A stretch of DNA of 64,000 nt from Spirochaetae bacterium HGW-Spirochaetae-3 (GTDB lineage: Bacteria > Spirochaetota > Spirochaetia > Treponematales > UBA12059), in assembly GCA_002839315.1 (NCBI GenBank), contig PGXV01000006.1:413118-477117 (forward strand), in the 5' to 3' direction. Shown in pieces: positions 23,993 to 32,482 of this stretch. Made by a program: the position numbers and the translations under genes. The stretch's first letter is position 1. Each line of letters begins with the position of its first letter. The notes beneath the pieces are model-generated. The model searched no databases. It was not told the origin of the DNA and saw only the letters and a list, made by a program, of their open reading frames with translations.

Positions 23993-25138
23993 ATGAGTCA
24001 TGATGCATACATCTGTCCGGAATGCGGTACCACGTATCCTTTGGCCTCGTTGGCGTTCCGGTGCGCCTGCGGCGGATTGCTCGACGCGGCTCCGTTCGAG
24101 GTCGTCTTCCCGCCGTCTGGAGACTACGCAGGCGAGCGGTCGGTCTTCCGGTACAGGCAGGCGATGCCGCCTTTCGCCGGCGACAATGCCGCGCTCGACG
24201 CGTCGTGGCGACGCGTCACGATGGGCGAGGGGCTGACGCCCCTGCTGCCCCTCGACCCGACCGATCCCGGCGTTCTCGTCAAGGTGGACTACGCGATGCC
24301 GACGCTCTCGTTCAAGGACCGCGGCGCCGCCGTCCTGGTATCGGCCGCGGCCGCGGCCGGCGCGAGACGGCTCGTTCAGGATAGCTCGGGAAACGCGGGC
24401 GCGTCGGTAGCGGCGTACGCGGCCAGGGCCGGGATGTCCTGCGACATATTCGTGCCGGATTCGTGCTCGCCCAGAAAGGTGGCGCAGATAGAAGCCTACG
24501 GGGCCCGAGCCGTGCTGGTGCCCGGGAGCCGGGAGGATACGGCCGCCGCCGCCCTCGACGCGGCGGAGTCGGGCGCCCGCGACGGTTCGACGTTCTACGC
24601 GAGCCACGTCTACAACCCGTTCTTCTACCAGGGTACCAAGACCTACGTATACGAGATATTCGAGTCGCTCGGCGGGCGCTTGCCCGACACGCTCTATATC
24701 CCGCTTGGTAACGGCACGCTACTCCTCGGAGCGTACTACGCGCTCAAGGACCTGCGGGGCCTCGGCCTCATAACCGCGTACCCCAGGGTCGTCGCGGTGC
24801 AGGCGGAAGGCTGCGCGCCGGTATTCAGAGCGTTCGCGTCGGGCGGCGCGGCCGTCGTCCCCGTCGCCAATAGCGGAACCGAGGCCGAAGGCATAGCCAT
24901 AGCGGCGCCGATGCGTGGTAGCCGCGTGCTGGCGGCGATACGCGAGCTCGGCGGCGAGGTCGCGATAGCACCGGAGTCCGGTATCGACGCGGCGAAGAAG
25001 ACCGTCGCGTACAGAGGCTTCTACGTGGAGACGACGAGCGCCGCTACCTTCGCGTCGTTCTTCCGGAGACGGGCCGCGGGGATCGACGAGGGCCTCGTCG
25101 TCCTGCCCCTCTGCGGCGCCGGGCTTAAAAGCGCGTAG
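23993..25138 (+). CDS. thrC: Threonine synthase
   Basis: 381 residues, fold-type II PLP enzyme. An N-terminal zinc-ribbon (YICPECGTTYPL...RCACGG) precedes the catalytic part, as in many thrC-like proteins. The PLP lysine is in LSFKDRGAAV (about 107) and the phosphate loop is SSGNAGASVAAYAARAG; IPLGNGTLLLG is the glycine-rich site. Converts O-phosphohomoserine to threonine in the cytoplasm. Only two bases separate its stop from the sensor kinase GTG, so some co-transcription is likely, but no other threonine-pathway gene is nearby. Confidence 0.9.
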   Translation: MSHDAYICPECGTTYPLASLAFRCACGGLLDAAPFEVVFPPSGDYAGERSVFRYRQAMPPFAGDNAALDASWRRVTMGEGLTPLLPLDPTDPGVLVKVDYAMPTLSFKDRGAAVLVSAAAAAGARRLVQDSSGNAGASVAAYAARAGMSCDIFVPDSCSPRKVAQIEAYGARAVLVPGSREDTAAAALDAAESGARDGSTFYASHVYNPFFYQGTKTYVYEIFESLGGRLPDTLYIPLGNGTLLLGAYYALKDLRGLGLITAYPRVVAVQAEGCAPVFRAFASGGAAVVPVANSGTEAEGIAIAAPMRGSRVLAAIRELGGEVAIAPESGIDAAKKTVAYRGFYVETTSAATFASFFRRRAAGIDEGLVVLPLCGAGLKSA

Positions 25139-25140
25139 CC

Positions 25141-26928
25141 GTGCGAGACCGGCCCTGGAGCATCAGCAAGAAGTACATCCTCTTCGTGTCCGGGGCGGTC
25201 TCCATTTTCATGATGACCGCGTTCCTGCTGACGCGCACTATGCTCGAGGACTTCGCCCTCGATTCCGCCGATCGGACGGCCGAGCTGTTGCTTGACCGCA
25301 CCGACAAGCGGCTCGTGGCGTTCTTCTCGGAACTCGAGGCCCTATCGCGGAGCATGGGATATACCAGGGCAGTCAAGAGCGTCGATATCGCTGCCATGCG
25401 CGACCTGTTCGTCGCATCGGTGCTGGCCCGGCGGGATTACCTGCGGGCCATCTACCTCGGTACCGCCGACGGATTCATGCACGAGTGGGGCGTCGGCTCG
25501 GAGTTCGTCGACTATACGCCTAGCTTCCCCGTCGGATACGATCCGCGCGTCCGACCCTGGTATCGGAACGCCATGGACCGGGAGGACTTCTCCGTTTCCG
25601 CGCCGTACCGCTACGCAAGCGTCGAGGATATAGGCATCACCTGTTCGCTGCCCGTCAGGCTGGAAGACGGCTCCCTCGTCGGCGTGCTCGGCCTCGATAT
25701 CCTGCTCAAGAGCCTGGGCGGGGTGCTCGAGGGGCTGGAGATTCCCAAGGGCGGCAAGGCGGTGATACTGGGGGCGTCGGGCGAGATTCTCGCGAGCCAA
25801 TACCCCGAGGACGGACCGGAGGGGATGATCCTCAAGCGCTTCGGCTACGGAGACGTGCTTACCGCCAATACCGGTACTTTCCCGGGTACGATAGCCGGCG
25901 TCGATTCGCAGTTCGTCTATCGGCGGATACTGAGCCTTGACTGGATCGTGGTGATCACCATGCCCCTGGCGCCGATCAGGGAATCGGTGCGGACGCTCCT
26001 CGACCTCATCGGGCTCGTCGAGCTCGCTCTGATGGCGGCGCTCGTCGTCGCGCTCGCGGGAATATCGGGTAAGCTCATCGTCGCCCCGCTCGGCCATATC
26101 GTGTCGGTCATCAATAAGGTAGAGGGCGGGCAGAAGGGCGTGCGGGTATCGGTGGATACGACCGACGAGTTCGGCTTCCTGGGCGACGAATTCAACCGGC
26201 TCCTCGACGCGGTCGAGGAATACTCGTCCAGCCTCGAGGACAAGGTGCGGACGCGTACCGAGGAACTGGGTCGGCTGCAACGGGAGAATACGAGGCTCCG
26301 GATAATAGAGGAGCGGCGCCGGATATACCGCGATATGCACGACACCATCGGCGCGAAGCTAACCAACGTATTCTTCTGCAACAGCGTAGCCAGGGACCTG
26401 GCCAAGGACGGTCCGGAACGACTTCGGCAAGTGCTGGAATCCGCCGAGTCCAATTGCCTCGAGGCGGTAGGTAGCCTCAAGGGCATCATCATGGGCATGA
26501 GCGAGGACGACCGTCGCGCGAGCTCGTTCTCGCTCGCGGTATCAGCCGGCGTCAGGAGCCGCCTCGAGGCGAAGGGCATATCGTTCGATTGCGTAATCAA
26601 GGACAAACGGGCGCTGGAGGATCTACCTTCCCCGATGCTGGGCGAGATGGAAAAGCTGATGGACGAGCTCGTCAGCAACGTCCTGAAGCATTCGGCCGCG
26701 TCAGCGGTCAGGCTAAGGCTATCGTGCCGAGGTTCGGTCGTCAGGATACGCTTCTCCGACGACGGGCGCGGATTCGACGCCGCATCGGCCGGATCGGGAT
26801 CGGGGCTCGGCAACGTCAGGTATCGCGTCTTGAGCCTGGGGGGCACGCTCGTCCTTGAGTCGGCTCCGGGACGGGGGACGGCGTACGACGTCTCCATCCC
26901 GATCGTCGGGGCGGAGGAGGAATCGTGA
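25141..26928 (+). CDS. dCache-type sensor histidine kinase, NarL partner class
   Basis: 595 residues from GTG. TM helix 1 (about 12-33), a large extracytoplasmic dCache_1-like domain (about 40-280, with PWYRNAM and a VLGLDILLK strand), TM helix 2 (about 288-312), HAMP and coiled coil. The HisKA_3 phosphorylation site is RIYRDMHDTIGAKLTN (about 400), with an HATPase whose glycine boxes are DDGRGFD and GSGLGNVRYR. dCache domains bind amino acids or carboxylates. The next genes are its response regulator (4-nt overlap), a dicarboxylate/amino-acid symporter and an Asp/Glu racemase, so the ligand may be an acidic amino acid or dicarboxylate. Confidence 0.92.
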   Translation: MRDRPWSISKKYILFVSGAVSIFMMTAFLLTRTMLEDFALDSADRTAELLLDRTDKRLVAFFSELEALSRSMGYTRAVKSVDIAAMRDLFVASVLARRDYLRAIYLGTADGFMHEWGVGSEFVDYTPSFPVGYDPRVRPWYRNAMDREDFSVSAPYRYASVEDIGITCSLPVRLEDGSLVGVLGLDILLKSLGGVLEGLEIPKGGKAVILGASGEILASQYPEDGPEGMILKRFGYGDVLTANTGTFPGTIAGVDSQFVYRRILSLDWIVVITMPLAPIRESVRTLLDLIGLVELALMAALVVALAGISGKLIVAPLGHIVSVINKVEGGQKGVRVSVDTTDEFGFLGDEFNRLLDAVEEYSSSLEDKVRTRTEELGRLQRENTRLRIIEERRRIYRDMHDTIGAKLTNVFFCNSVARDLAKDGPERLRQVLESAESNCLEAVGSLKGIIMGMSEDDRRASSFSLAVSAGVRSRLEAKGISFDCVIKDKRALEDLPSPMLGEMEKLMDELVSNVLKHSAASAVRLRLSCRGSVVRIRFSDDGRGFDAASAGSGSGLGNVRYRVLSLGGTLVLESAPGRGTAYDVSIPIVGAEEES

Positions 26929-27587
26929 TCGGCGGCGCGAGGAGCGGCCCGACGACCCTGGTCATCGTCGAGGATCAGAAAGAAGTGCGCGAGGGCCTCG
27001 TCTACCTGCTTGGACTGGATCCCCGCGTAAGGGTCGTCGCGAGCTTCGAACGAGCGGAAGGCCTGCTCGCGTGGCTGAGGACCACCGCCGGCCCTGATAT
27101 AGTGCTTATGGACATACACCTGCCCGGCATGAACGGCATCGACGCGACGCGGGCCCTGCAGTCGGCGCATCCGGCCGGTATCGTGCTCATCCTTACGATT
27201 TTCGAGGAGCCCGATACCATTCTCGCCGCCTTCAGGGCCGGAGCCAAGGGGTATATACTCAAGAATACCCGGCCCGACGCGCTCCTCGAGCAGATACTCA
27301 GCGCCAGGGACGAGGGATCTCCCATCAGCCCGACGGTCGCGAGGCGGCTCCTGGACGAGTTGCGGCGGGACGGACAGGATGCGCCCGCGGCTGATTACGG
27401 GCTTACCGCCCGCGAGCGCGAGGTGTTGCGGGATATCGTCGACGGGCTGACGTACCGGGAGCTCGCGGAGCGGCACCATATCGCCGGCTCGACCGCCAAG
27501 AAGCACATGCTCCATATCTACCAGAAGCTTAACGTTTCGTCCAAGGCGGAAATAGTGCGCAAGGCGCTGGACGAACGCCTCGTATAA
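26925..27587 (+). CDS. NarL/FixJ-family response regulator
   Basis: 220 residues from GTG overlapping the kinase stop. Receiver domain with VIVEDQKEVREG, phospho-acceptor IVLMDIHLPGMNG (about residue 60), Thr in LILTIFEEP and Lys in GAKGYILKNT. LuxR-type helix-turn-helix at the C terminus: LTAREREVLRDIVDGLTYRE and STAKKHMLHIYQKL. Probably activates the symporter and racemase genes that follow, 120 bp downstream. Confidence 0.95.
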   Translation: MIGGARSGPTTLVIVEDQKEVREGLVYLLGLDPRVRVVASFERAEGLLAWLRTTAGPDIVLMDIHLPGMNGIDATRALQSAHPAGIVLILTIFEEPDTILAAFRAGAKGYILKNTRPDALLEQILSARDEGSPISPTVARRLLDELRRDGQDAPAADYGLTAREREVLRDIVDGLTYRELAERHHIAGSTAKKHMLHIYQKLNVSSKAEIVRKALDERLV

Positions 27588-27610
27588 TCCTTCCGTAAAA
27601 TACTCCCTTT

Positions 27611-27674
27611 GGTGCATATCGCGCCCGCGGAAGCCATCGTACACTGCACCAGGCGACCCGCGCCCGAGCGGGCG
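27611..27674 (+). other. Structured leader before the symporter gene
   Basis: Two inverted repeats: GGTGCA/TGCACC (27611-27616 with 27645-27650) and a tight CGCCCG-AG-CGGGCG hairpin (27661-27674). There is no T tract, so this is not a classical terminator. It could be a leader structure or an operator for the adjacent response regulator. Confidence 0.3.
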
Positions 27675-27707
27675 ACGGTCGCTCATCCAATGTATCCGGA
27701 GGCATCC

Positions 27708-29027
27708 ATGGCTACAGAAAACGTGAAGAAGAAGGGCGCGCTCGATTGGTACTTCAAGTCCAACCTGCTGACGCGCATCCTCCTCGGTCTCATCCTCGGC
27801 GCCATCGTCGGCGTCGTGCTCGGGTTCTTCCCCGAGGCGGTAAAGCCCTACGTCGCCAGCGTCAAATTCTTCGGCGACATCTTCATCCGCCTGCTCAAGA
27901 TGATCGTCGTGCCGGTCATCCTGTTCTCGCTGATCACCGGCGCCGCGAGCATCGCCCCGTCGCGCCTCGGCCGCGTCGGCGTCAAGGTAATGGTCTATTA
28001 CCTGCTGACGAGCGCCTTCGCCGTCACGATCGGCCTCGTCTTCGCCAACATCTTCAGGCCCGGACTCGGGTTCAATATCGTAGGCGACGCGGCGATCAAG
28101 GGCAAGGAGGCCGCCGCGCCGACGATCTCCAACATCCTGCTTAACATCGTACCGACCAACCCCGTCGACGCGCTGTCCAAGGGCGACGTCCTGCCGATCA
28201 TCTTCTTCGCCGTCGTGTTCGGCCTCGGTATTTCGTACGTCAAGGATTCCAAGAACGCGAAGATCGCGAAGGGCGCCGACACGCTGTTCGACGTCTGCAA
28301 CGCGGCCGCGGAGACCATGTACAAGATAGTCGGCGGCATCATGCAGTACGCGCCGATCGGCGTCTTCGTGCTCATATCCATCGTCTTCGCCCAGCAGGGA
28401 CCCAAGGCTATCGGGCCGCTCCTCGTCGTCACGCTGACCGTGTACCTCGGCCTGATCGTGCATCTGGTAGGCATCTACGGCGGCCTCCTCGCCGTCAATA
28501 AGCTCGGCTTCGTCAAGTTCCTCAAGGGCGCGAACGAGGCGATGATCACCGCGTTCGTCACGCGGTCCTCCGGCGGCACCCTGCCGATAACGCTCCGCGT
28601 CACCGAGGAGAACCTCGGCGTGCCGCGCACCATTAGCTCGTTCAGCCTGCCGCTCGGCGCTACCATCAACATGGACGGCACCGCTATCTACCTCGGCGTA
28701 TGCGCGATGTTCATAGGCTTCGCCACCGGCAATCCGCTGACCTTCAACCAGCAGCTGACCGTCGTGATAACGGCGACCCTCGCGTCCATCGGCACCGCCG
28801 GCGTCCCCGGGGCCGGCGCCATCATGCTCCTGATGGTACTCGAGTCCATCGGCCTCAAGGTCACCGAGGGCTCCGCGATCGCCGCCGCCTACGCGATGAT
28901 CCTCGGCATCGACGCCCTGCTCGACATGGGCCGCACCTCGCTCAACGTGACCGGCGACATGGCCGGCACCGTTATCGTCGCCAAGTCCGAGAAGGAGCTT
29001 GACACGAGCAAATGGGCTAAGGCTTGA
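27708..29027 (+). CDS. Dicarboxylate/amino acid:cation symporter (DAACS family)
   Basis: 439 residues from ATG 27708, with GGAGG six bases upstream. Family signatures are complete: the serine-rich reentrant loop ([16 protein letters not shown]), NMDGTA in TM7, and the HP2 loop [14 protein letters not shown], then [16 protein letters not shown] in TM8, where Asp and Arg coordinate the carboxylate substrate. Transports glutamate, aspartate or C4-dicarboxylates with Na+ or H+. The Arg in TM8 favours acidic substrates. Downstream is a racemase of the Asp/Glu family, upstream a two-component pair. Confidence 0.94.
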   Translation: MATENVKKKGALDWYFKSNLLTRILLGLILGAIVGVVLGFFPEAVKPYVASVKFFGDIFIRLLKMIVVPVILFSLITGAASIAPSRLGRVGVKVMVYYLLTSAFAVTIGLVFANIFRPGLGFNIVGDAAIKGKEAAAPTISNILLNIVPTNPVDALSKGDVLPIIFFAVVFGLGISYVKDSKNAKIAKGADTLFDVCNAAAETMYKIVGGIMQYAPIGVFVLISIVFAQQGPKAIGPLLVVTLTVYLGLIVHLVGIYGGLLAVNKLGFVKFLKGANEAMITAFVTRSSGGTLPITLRVTEENLGVPRTISSFSLPLGATINMDGTAIYLGVCAMFIGFATGNPLTFNQQLTVVITATLASIGTAGVPGAGAIMLLMVLESIGLKVTEGSAIAAAYAMILGIDALLDMGRTSLNVTGDMAGTVIVAKSEKELDTSKWAKA

Positions 29028-29053
29028 TAGTCGCCTGAATAAGGAGCGACGGC

Positions 29054-29842
29054 ATGGGCAACGAATCGGTAATCGTCATAGGCGGGGGAGTGGGACCGAT
29101 GGCCGGCGTGGCTTTGCACGCCAAGATCATCGAGAACACGCTGACCGACGGTACCGACCAGTCCCATCTATCGGTCCACCACTATTCCTGTTCGGAACTC
29201 GTTCCGGACAGGACCGCGTACCTCCTGGGCCAGTCCCGGGCCGACCCAGCGACGGGCATGGCCCGGGTCTTCGAGGCCGCGTCGCGAGCCTTAGGCGATA
29301 GACCGGCCGTCGGCGGCGTCCCGTGCAATACCTTCCACGCCCCCGCCATTTTCGACCGTTTCGTCGCCGAGGTCGGGCGCGTCGCGGGAGGCATACGGAT
29401 CGTGCATATGCTCGACGAGACGATGGGCCTGCTGGGCGCGCGGCTCGGGCGAGGCTCGCGCGGTAGCGGCGAGGCTATCGGCGTGCTATCGACGACCGGG
29501 ACCAGGCGCTCCGGCGTCTACGACGAACTGCTCGCGCGATCGGGCTATCGCGCCCTGTACGTGCCGGAGGAGGATCAGGATCTGCTTCATTCCTCCATAT
29601 ACGACCCGACTTGGGGCATCAAGGCCGCAACGCCGACCAGCGCGCGCGCTATCGATACCGTGGCCTCGATGGCCGCCGGGTTGATCGCCAGCGGCGCCTC
29701 GGCCGTCGTGCTCGCGTGCACGGAGCTACCGCTCGCGCTCGGCGGCTCGGTAATGGGCGGTATACCGCTGGTCGATCCGGTACTGGCCTTAGCCAGGGCC
29801 CTCGTCCGGGAAGCCGCCCCGGAGAAGCTCAGGCCGCTCTAG
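29054..29842 (+). CDS. Aspartate/glutamate racemase-family protein
   Basis: 262 residues. Two-domain PLP-independent racemase with both catalytic cysteines: GGVPCNTFHAPA (about residue 96) and VVLACTELPLAL (about 222). IGGGVGPMAGVALHAKI at the N terminus fits the aspartate racemase branch. Interconverts L- and D-aspartate or a related acid. It follows the acidic amino-acid symporter by 26 bp with a GGAG site, so uptake and racemisation are coupled in one unit. Confidence 0.88.
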   Translation: MGNESVIVIGGGVGPMAGVALHAKIIENTLTDGTDQSHLSVHHYSCSELVPDRTAYLLGQSRADPATGMARVFEAASRALGDRPAVGGVPCNTFHAPAIFDRFVAEVGRVAGGIRIVHMLDETMGLLGARLGRGSRGSGEAIGVLSTTGTRRSGVYDELLARSGYRALYVPEEDQDLLHSSIYDPTWGIKAATPTSARAIDTVASMAAGLIASGASAVVLACTELPLALGGSVMGGIPLVDPVLALARALVREAAPEKLRPL

Positions 29843-29843
29843 A

Positions 29844-30179
29844 TTAGCGGGCCTCGAGCGCCTCGAGCGCCTCGAGCCGTTCGCGCCTGTTGCCGAGTAT
29901 CGTCCGTTCCGCGCAATCCGCCATTTCGAGTACGCACGGCGCTATCAGCCGGTACTCCACGAGCGTGCCTCGCCTCTCGTCCTCGATAAGCCCCGCGGCC
30001 TTAAGTTGCGATAGGTGCTTAGACGCGACGGATTTCTCTATACCGGCTTCCGCGGCCAGCTCGCAGACGCACCAAGGGCGGTCCTTGAGCCTCTCTAGCA
30101 GATAGATCCTCATCGGGTGAGCGAGCGCCTTGAACATCTCGGCCCGCAGCTCGTAGCGTCTCTGTATACGATCATCCAT
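29844..30179 (-). CDS. ArsR-family repressor of the redox/permease operon
   Basis: 111 residues from ATG 30179. Winged helix with MFKALAHPMRIYLLERLKD, a WCVCELAAE helix (the CxC site of ArsR-type As/Sb sensors), recognition helix EKSVASKHLSQLKAAG and a wing DERRGTLVEYRL. A further APCVLEMADC pair follows. The cysteines point to a thiophilic metalloid ligand. The C-terminal tail LEALEALEA comes from a 9-bp DNA repeat. It is divergent from the seven-gene operon starting at 30274, with shared operator-like repeats between. Confidence 0.88.
   Translation of the reverse strand: MDDRIQRRYELRAEMFKALAHPMRIYLLERLKDRPWCVCELAAEAGIEKSVASKHLSQLKAAGLIEDERRGTLVEYRLIAPCVLEMADCAERTILGNRRERLEALEALEAR
29852..29878. 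repeat. Three 9-bp tandem repeats in the arsR-type 3' end
   Basis: The unit CCTCGAGCG occurs three times in a row (last base of the third copy changed), coding for the LEA repeats. In-frame expansion or contraction would alter only the tail length. Confidence 0.85.
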
Positions 30180-30188
30180 AGGTTTAAT

Positions 30189-30259
30189 GTTGCAATGTTT
30201 CCACACTATTGTCAACACGAGACTTGACAAATCCATGCATTGTTTCCATAATTTGCAAC
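30189..30259. promoter_or_regulatory. Divergent promoters and putative ArsR operator
   Basis: Plus-strand promoter TTGACA (30224-30229), 17 bp, CATAAT (30247-30252). A minus-strand TTGACA lies at 30214-30209. GTTGCAA (30189-30195) and TTGCAAC (30253-30259) are inverted at the two ends, and ATGTTTCCA / TTGTTTCCA occur as near direct repeats inside. This is what a shared repressor site would look like. Confidence 0.6.
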
Positions 30260-30273
30260 AAAGAGAGGTACGT

Positions 30274-30525
30274 ATGAAAATTCAGGTACTAGGTTCCGGT
30301 TGCCCTAAGTGCAAGCTTCTCGAACAGCACGCCCGCGAGGCCGTAGCGGAACTCGGCATAGAAGCCGAGATCGTCAAGGTCAGCGACTCCGACGACATCA
30401 TGGAGATGGGCGTGATGATGACGCCGGCGCTGGCGATAGACGGCGAGGTCAAGAGCGTCGGCAAGGTGCTGACGAAGGACCAGATCGCCTCGTACCTGAA
30501 GGGCGGGAAATTCCATGCCCTGTAA
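30274..30525 (+). CDS. Small thioredoxin-like redox protein (TM0996/MtrxA-type)
   Basis: 83 residues, the short glutaredoxin-like fold. Active site GSGCPKCKLLEQHARE at about residue 8; cis-Pro in MMTPALAIDG. Cytoplasmic disulfide oxidoreductase. The ATG at 30274 has an AGAGAGG site and sits 21 bp past a predicted -10. First gene of a seven-gene run; overlaps the next gene by 11 bp. Probably supplies reducing power to a metalloid- or thiol-related step. Confidence 0.9.
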   Translation: MKIQVLGSGCPKCKLLEQHAREAVAELGIEAEIVKVSDSDDIMEMGVMMTPALAIDGEVKSVGKVLTKDQIASYLKGGKFHAL

Positions 30526-30883
30526 GTGCGGCGGTACTTGCGAGACCAATCTGATTTACGCATGCTCGGGAGCGGCTAATACCGGGCTGCTCGCCGACCA
30601 AGTAATGCGGGCGCTCAACCGCGACGGCGTTGGCTCGAGCACCTGCCTGGCCGCGATGGGCGCCGACCTATCCGGGTTTCTGGAATCCGCGCGCAACGCG
30701 ACGCGCAACGTCGTGCTGGACGGCTGCAAGGTCTCCTGCGGCGCCAAGATATTCCAGAAGAACGGCGTTGCGTTCCAGCACTACGTGATGACGGACTACG
30801 ACGTAGAGAAGGGCAAGACGGCTATCACGGGCGATCTGATAGAAGCGGTGGCCGAGCGCATAGAGGGGCTGGTCAAGGCATGA
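30515..30883 (+). CDS. DGC-domain putative zinc-binding protein
   Basis: 122 residues with the DGC family layout: N-terminal CKCGGTC, LIYACSGAANTGLLADQ, the STCLAAMGADL Cys, and the defining LDGCKVSCGAKIF motif (about residue 70). Many conserved cysteines suggest metal or thiol chemistry; function is unknown in the literature I know. It overlaps its neighbours on both sides (11 bp and 4 bp), so it belongs functionally to this operon. Confidence 0.85.
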   Translation: MPCKCGGTCETNLIYACSGAANTGLLADQVMRALNRDGVGSSTCLAAMGADLSGFLESARNATRNVVLDGCKVSCGAKIFQKNGVAFQHYVMTDYDVEKGKTAITGDLIEAVAERIEGLVKA

Positions 30884-32064
30884 GTTCAAAGGAAATCTCT
30901 CCTAATAAGAAACTGCTCATAGTCTTCGGCGTTTTCCTCGCGGCTTACTTCATCCCGTGGGGCGCGTCGCGCGTTCTCGGCGCGACGAACGAGGCGTTCC
31001 TGATGCTCGGCGAATACGCGCGGCAGCACGTGATCCTCTGCCTCGTGCCGGCCATGTTCATAGCGGGCGCCATCACGGTATTCCTTAACCAGCAGGCGGT
31101 GATGCGATATCTAGGGCCCGACGCCAACCGGTTTACCGCGTACGGCGTGGCATCGGTATCCGGCGCTATCCTGGCGGTCTGTTCCTGCACGGTATTACCC
31201 ATATTCAAGGGTATATACAAGAAGGGCGCCGGTCTCGGACCCGCGGTCGCGTTCCTGTACTCCGGTCCGGCTATAAACATCCTCGCCATCGTGCTGTCGG
31301 CCAAGGTCTTCGGCTGGAGGCTGGGATTGGCGCGCGCGCTAGGCGCCGTCCTCTTTTCCATCGTAATCGGCCTCGTCATGGCCTTCCTGTTCCGGAAGGA
31401 CGACGCGAAGAGAGCCGCCGATGCACGTATGTTCGCTGCGCCAGACGAGAAACCCGCCCGTAGCCTGGGACAGATGATCGTCTATATGTTCAGCATGATA
31501 GGTATCCTGGTATTCGTAAACTGGGCTAATTCAAAGGGCGGTAGCGCTATTTGGGACGCGATATACGCCGCCAAGTACTGGATAACGGGCGGTTTCGCTA
31601 TCGTGCTCCTCTACGCAGTCGTTCGCTGGTTCAATAAGGATGAGCGGATCGAATGGGCCGTAGCGACTCGCGACTTCTCGCTGCAGATACTGCCGTTGCT
31701 GTTCGGCGGCGTCCTCGTCGCCGGATTCCTCCTCGGGCGTCCCGGCCATGACGCGCTTATACCGAGCGCGTGGATCGCGGGCCTTCTAGGCGGCAACTCC
31801 CTGTTCGCCAACTTCTTCGCGGCGCTGTCGGGCGCGCTGATGTACTTCGCGACGCTGACCGAGATCCCCATAATCCAGGGCCTGCTCGGGGCCGGAATGG
31901 GCCAAGGGCCCGCGCTCGCGCTCCTGCTCGCCGGCCCGAGCCTGTCGCTTCCGTCCATCCTGGTCATCGGAGGCGAGCTGGGCTGGAAGAAGACGGCGAC
32001 CTACGTCGCGCTCGTCGTCGCTTTGTCTACCGTCGCCGGCATGGCGTTCGGGTCCTTTGCGTAA
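30880..32064 (+). CDS. ArsP_1/DUF318-type permease
   Basis: 394 residues, about eight helices in two halves separated by a charged loop (about 165-200). Helix motif AVCSCTVLPIFKGIYKKGAGLGPA carries the CSC cysteines typical of the ArsP_1 family. The second half has GNSLFANFFAALSGALMYFATLTEIP and ends with PSILVIGGELGWKKT. Characterised ArsP members export trivalent organoarsenicals; many relatives are unassigned. ArsR control and thiol-redox neighbours fit metalloid or thiolated-species export, but the substrate here is inference. Confidence 0.9.
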   Translation: MSSKEISPNKKLLIVFGVFLAAYFIPWGASRVLGATNEAFLMLGEYARQHVILCLVPAMFIAGAITVFLNQQAVMRYLGPDANRFTAYGVASVSGAILAVCSCTVLPIFKGIYKKGAGLGPAVAFLYSGPAINILAIVLSAKVFGWRLGLARALGAVLFSIVIGLVMAFLFRKDDAKRAADARMFAAPDEKPARSLGQMIVYMFSMIGILVFVNWANSKGGSAIWDAIYAAKYWITGGFAIVLLYAVVRWFNKDERIEWAVATRDFSLQILPLLFGGVLVAGFLLGRPGHDALIPSAWIAGLLGGNSLFANFFAALSGALMYFATLTEIPIIQGLLGAGMGQGPALALLLAGPSLSLPSILVIGGELGWKKTATYVALVVALSTVAGMAFGSFA

Positions 32065-32089
32065 TCGGAATATAGGGAGAGCCTTCGTT

Positions 32090-32482
32090 ATGAAAACCGC
32101 CGGCCTGACGGCGCTACTGTGCCTGTCGCTTCTCGTATCGTGCGGAAAGGCGTCTGCCGATAGCGGTAAGGTAGAGGCGTCGCCTCTTGCGGAGGCGCCT
32201 CTCGTTACGTTCATTGAGCTAGGTTCGGTAAACTGCGTACCGTGCAAGGCGATGCAACCGGTGATGGATTCCATCCGCCAAAAATACCCGGACCAGGTCA
32301 GCGTCGTCTTCTACGACGTCTGGACCGATGAAGGCCAGCCTTACGGGCGGCAGTACGGCATAAGGGTCATCCCGACCCAGGTGTTCCTCAACAAGGACGG
32401 TAAGGAATTCTTCCGCCACGAGGGTTTCTTCCCCGAGGAAGAGCTTCTGAAGATTCTCGCGTTGGGCGGCGTCGCGCCGTGA
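32090..32482 (+). CDS. Thioredoxin-fold lipoprotein
   Basis: 130 residues from ATG 32090. Lipoprotein signal ending LLVSCGK, so it faces the periplasm or cell surface. Thioredoxin core with active site SVNCVPCKAMQPVM (about 51) and cis-Pro in VIPTQVFLNKDGKE. The following CcdA protein overlaps by 4 nt and is the obvious electron donor, since CcdA passes reducing equivalents across the inner membrane to such proteins. A reductant for extracytoplasmic disulfides or oxidised metalloid adducts is inferred. Confidence 0.92.
   Translation: MKTAGLTALLCLSLLVSCGKASADSGKVEASPLAEAPLVTFIELGSVNCVPCKAMQPVMDSIRQKYPDQVSVVFYDVWTDEGQPYGRQYGIRVIPTQVFLNKDGKEFFRHEGFFPEEELLKILALGGVAP

Noticed and set aside
25917..28463. 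848-codon open frame on the minus strand
   Set aside because: It lies antisense to a clear histidine kinase, its response regulator and a symporter, and its Asp/Arg-rich translation matches no family. It is a shadow of high-G+C coding sequence.
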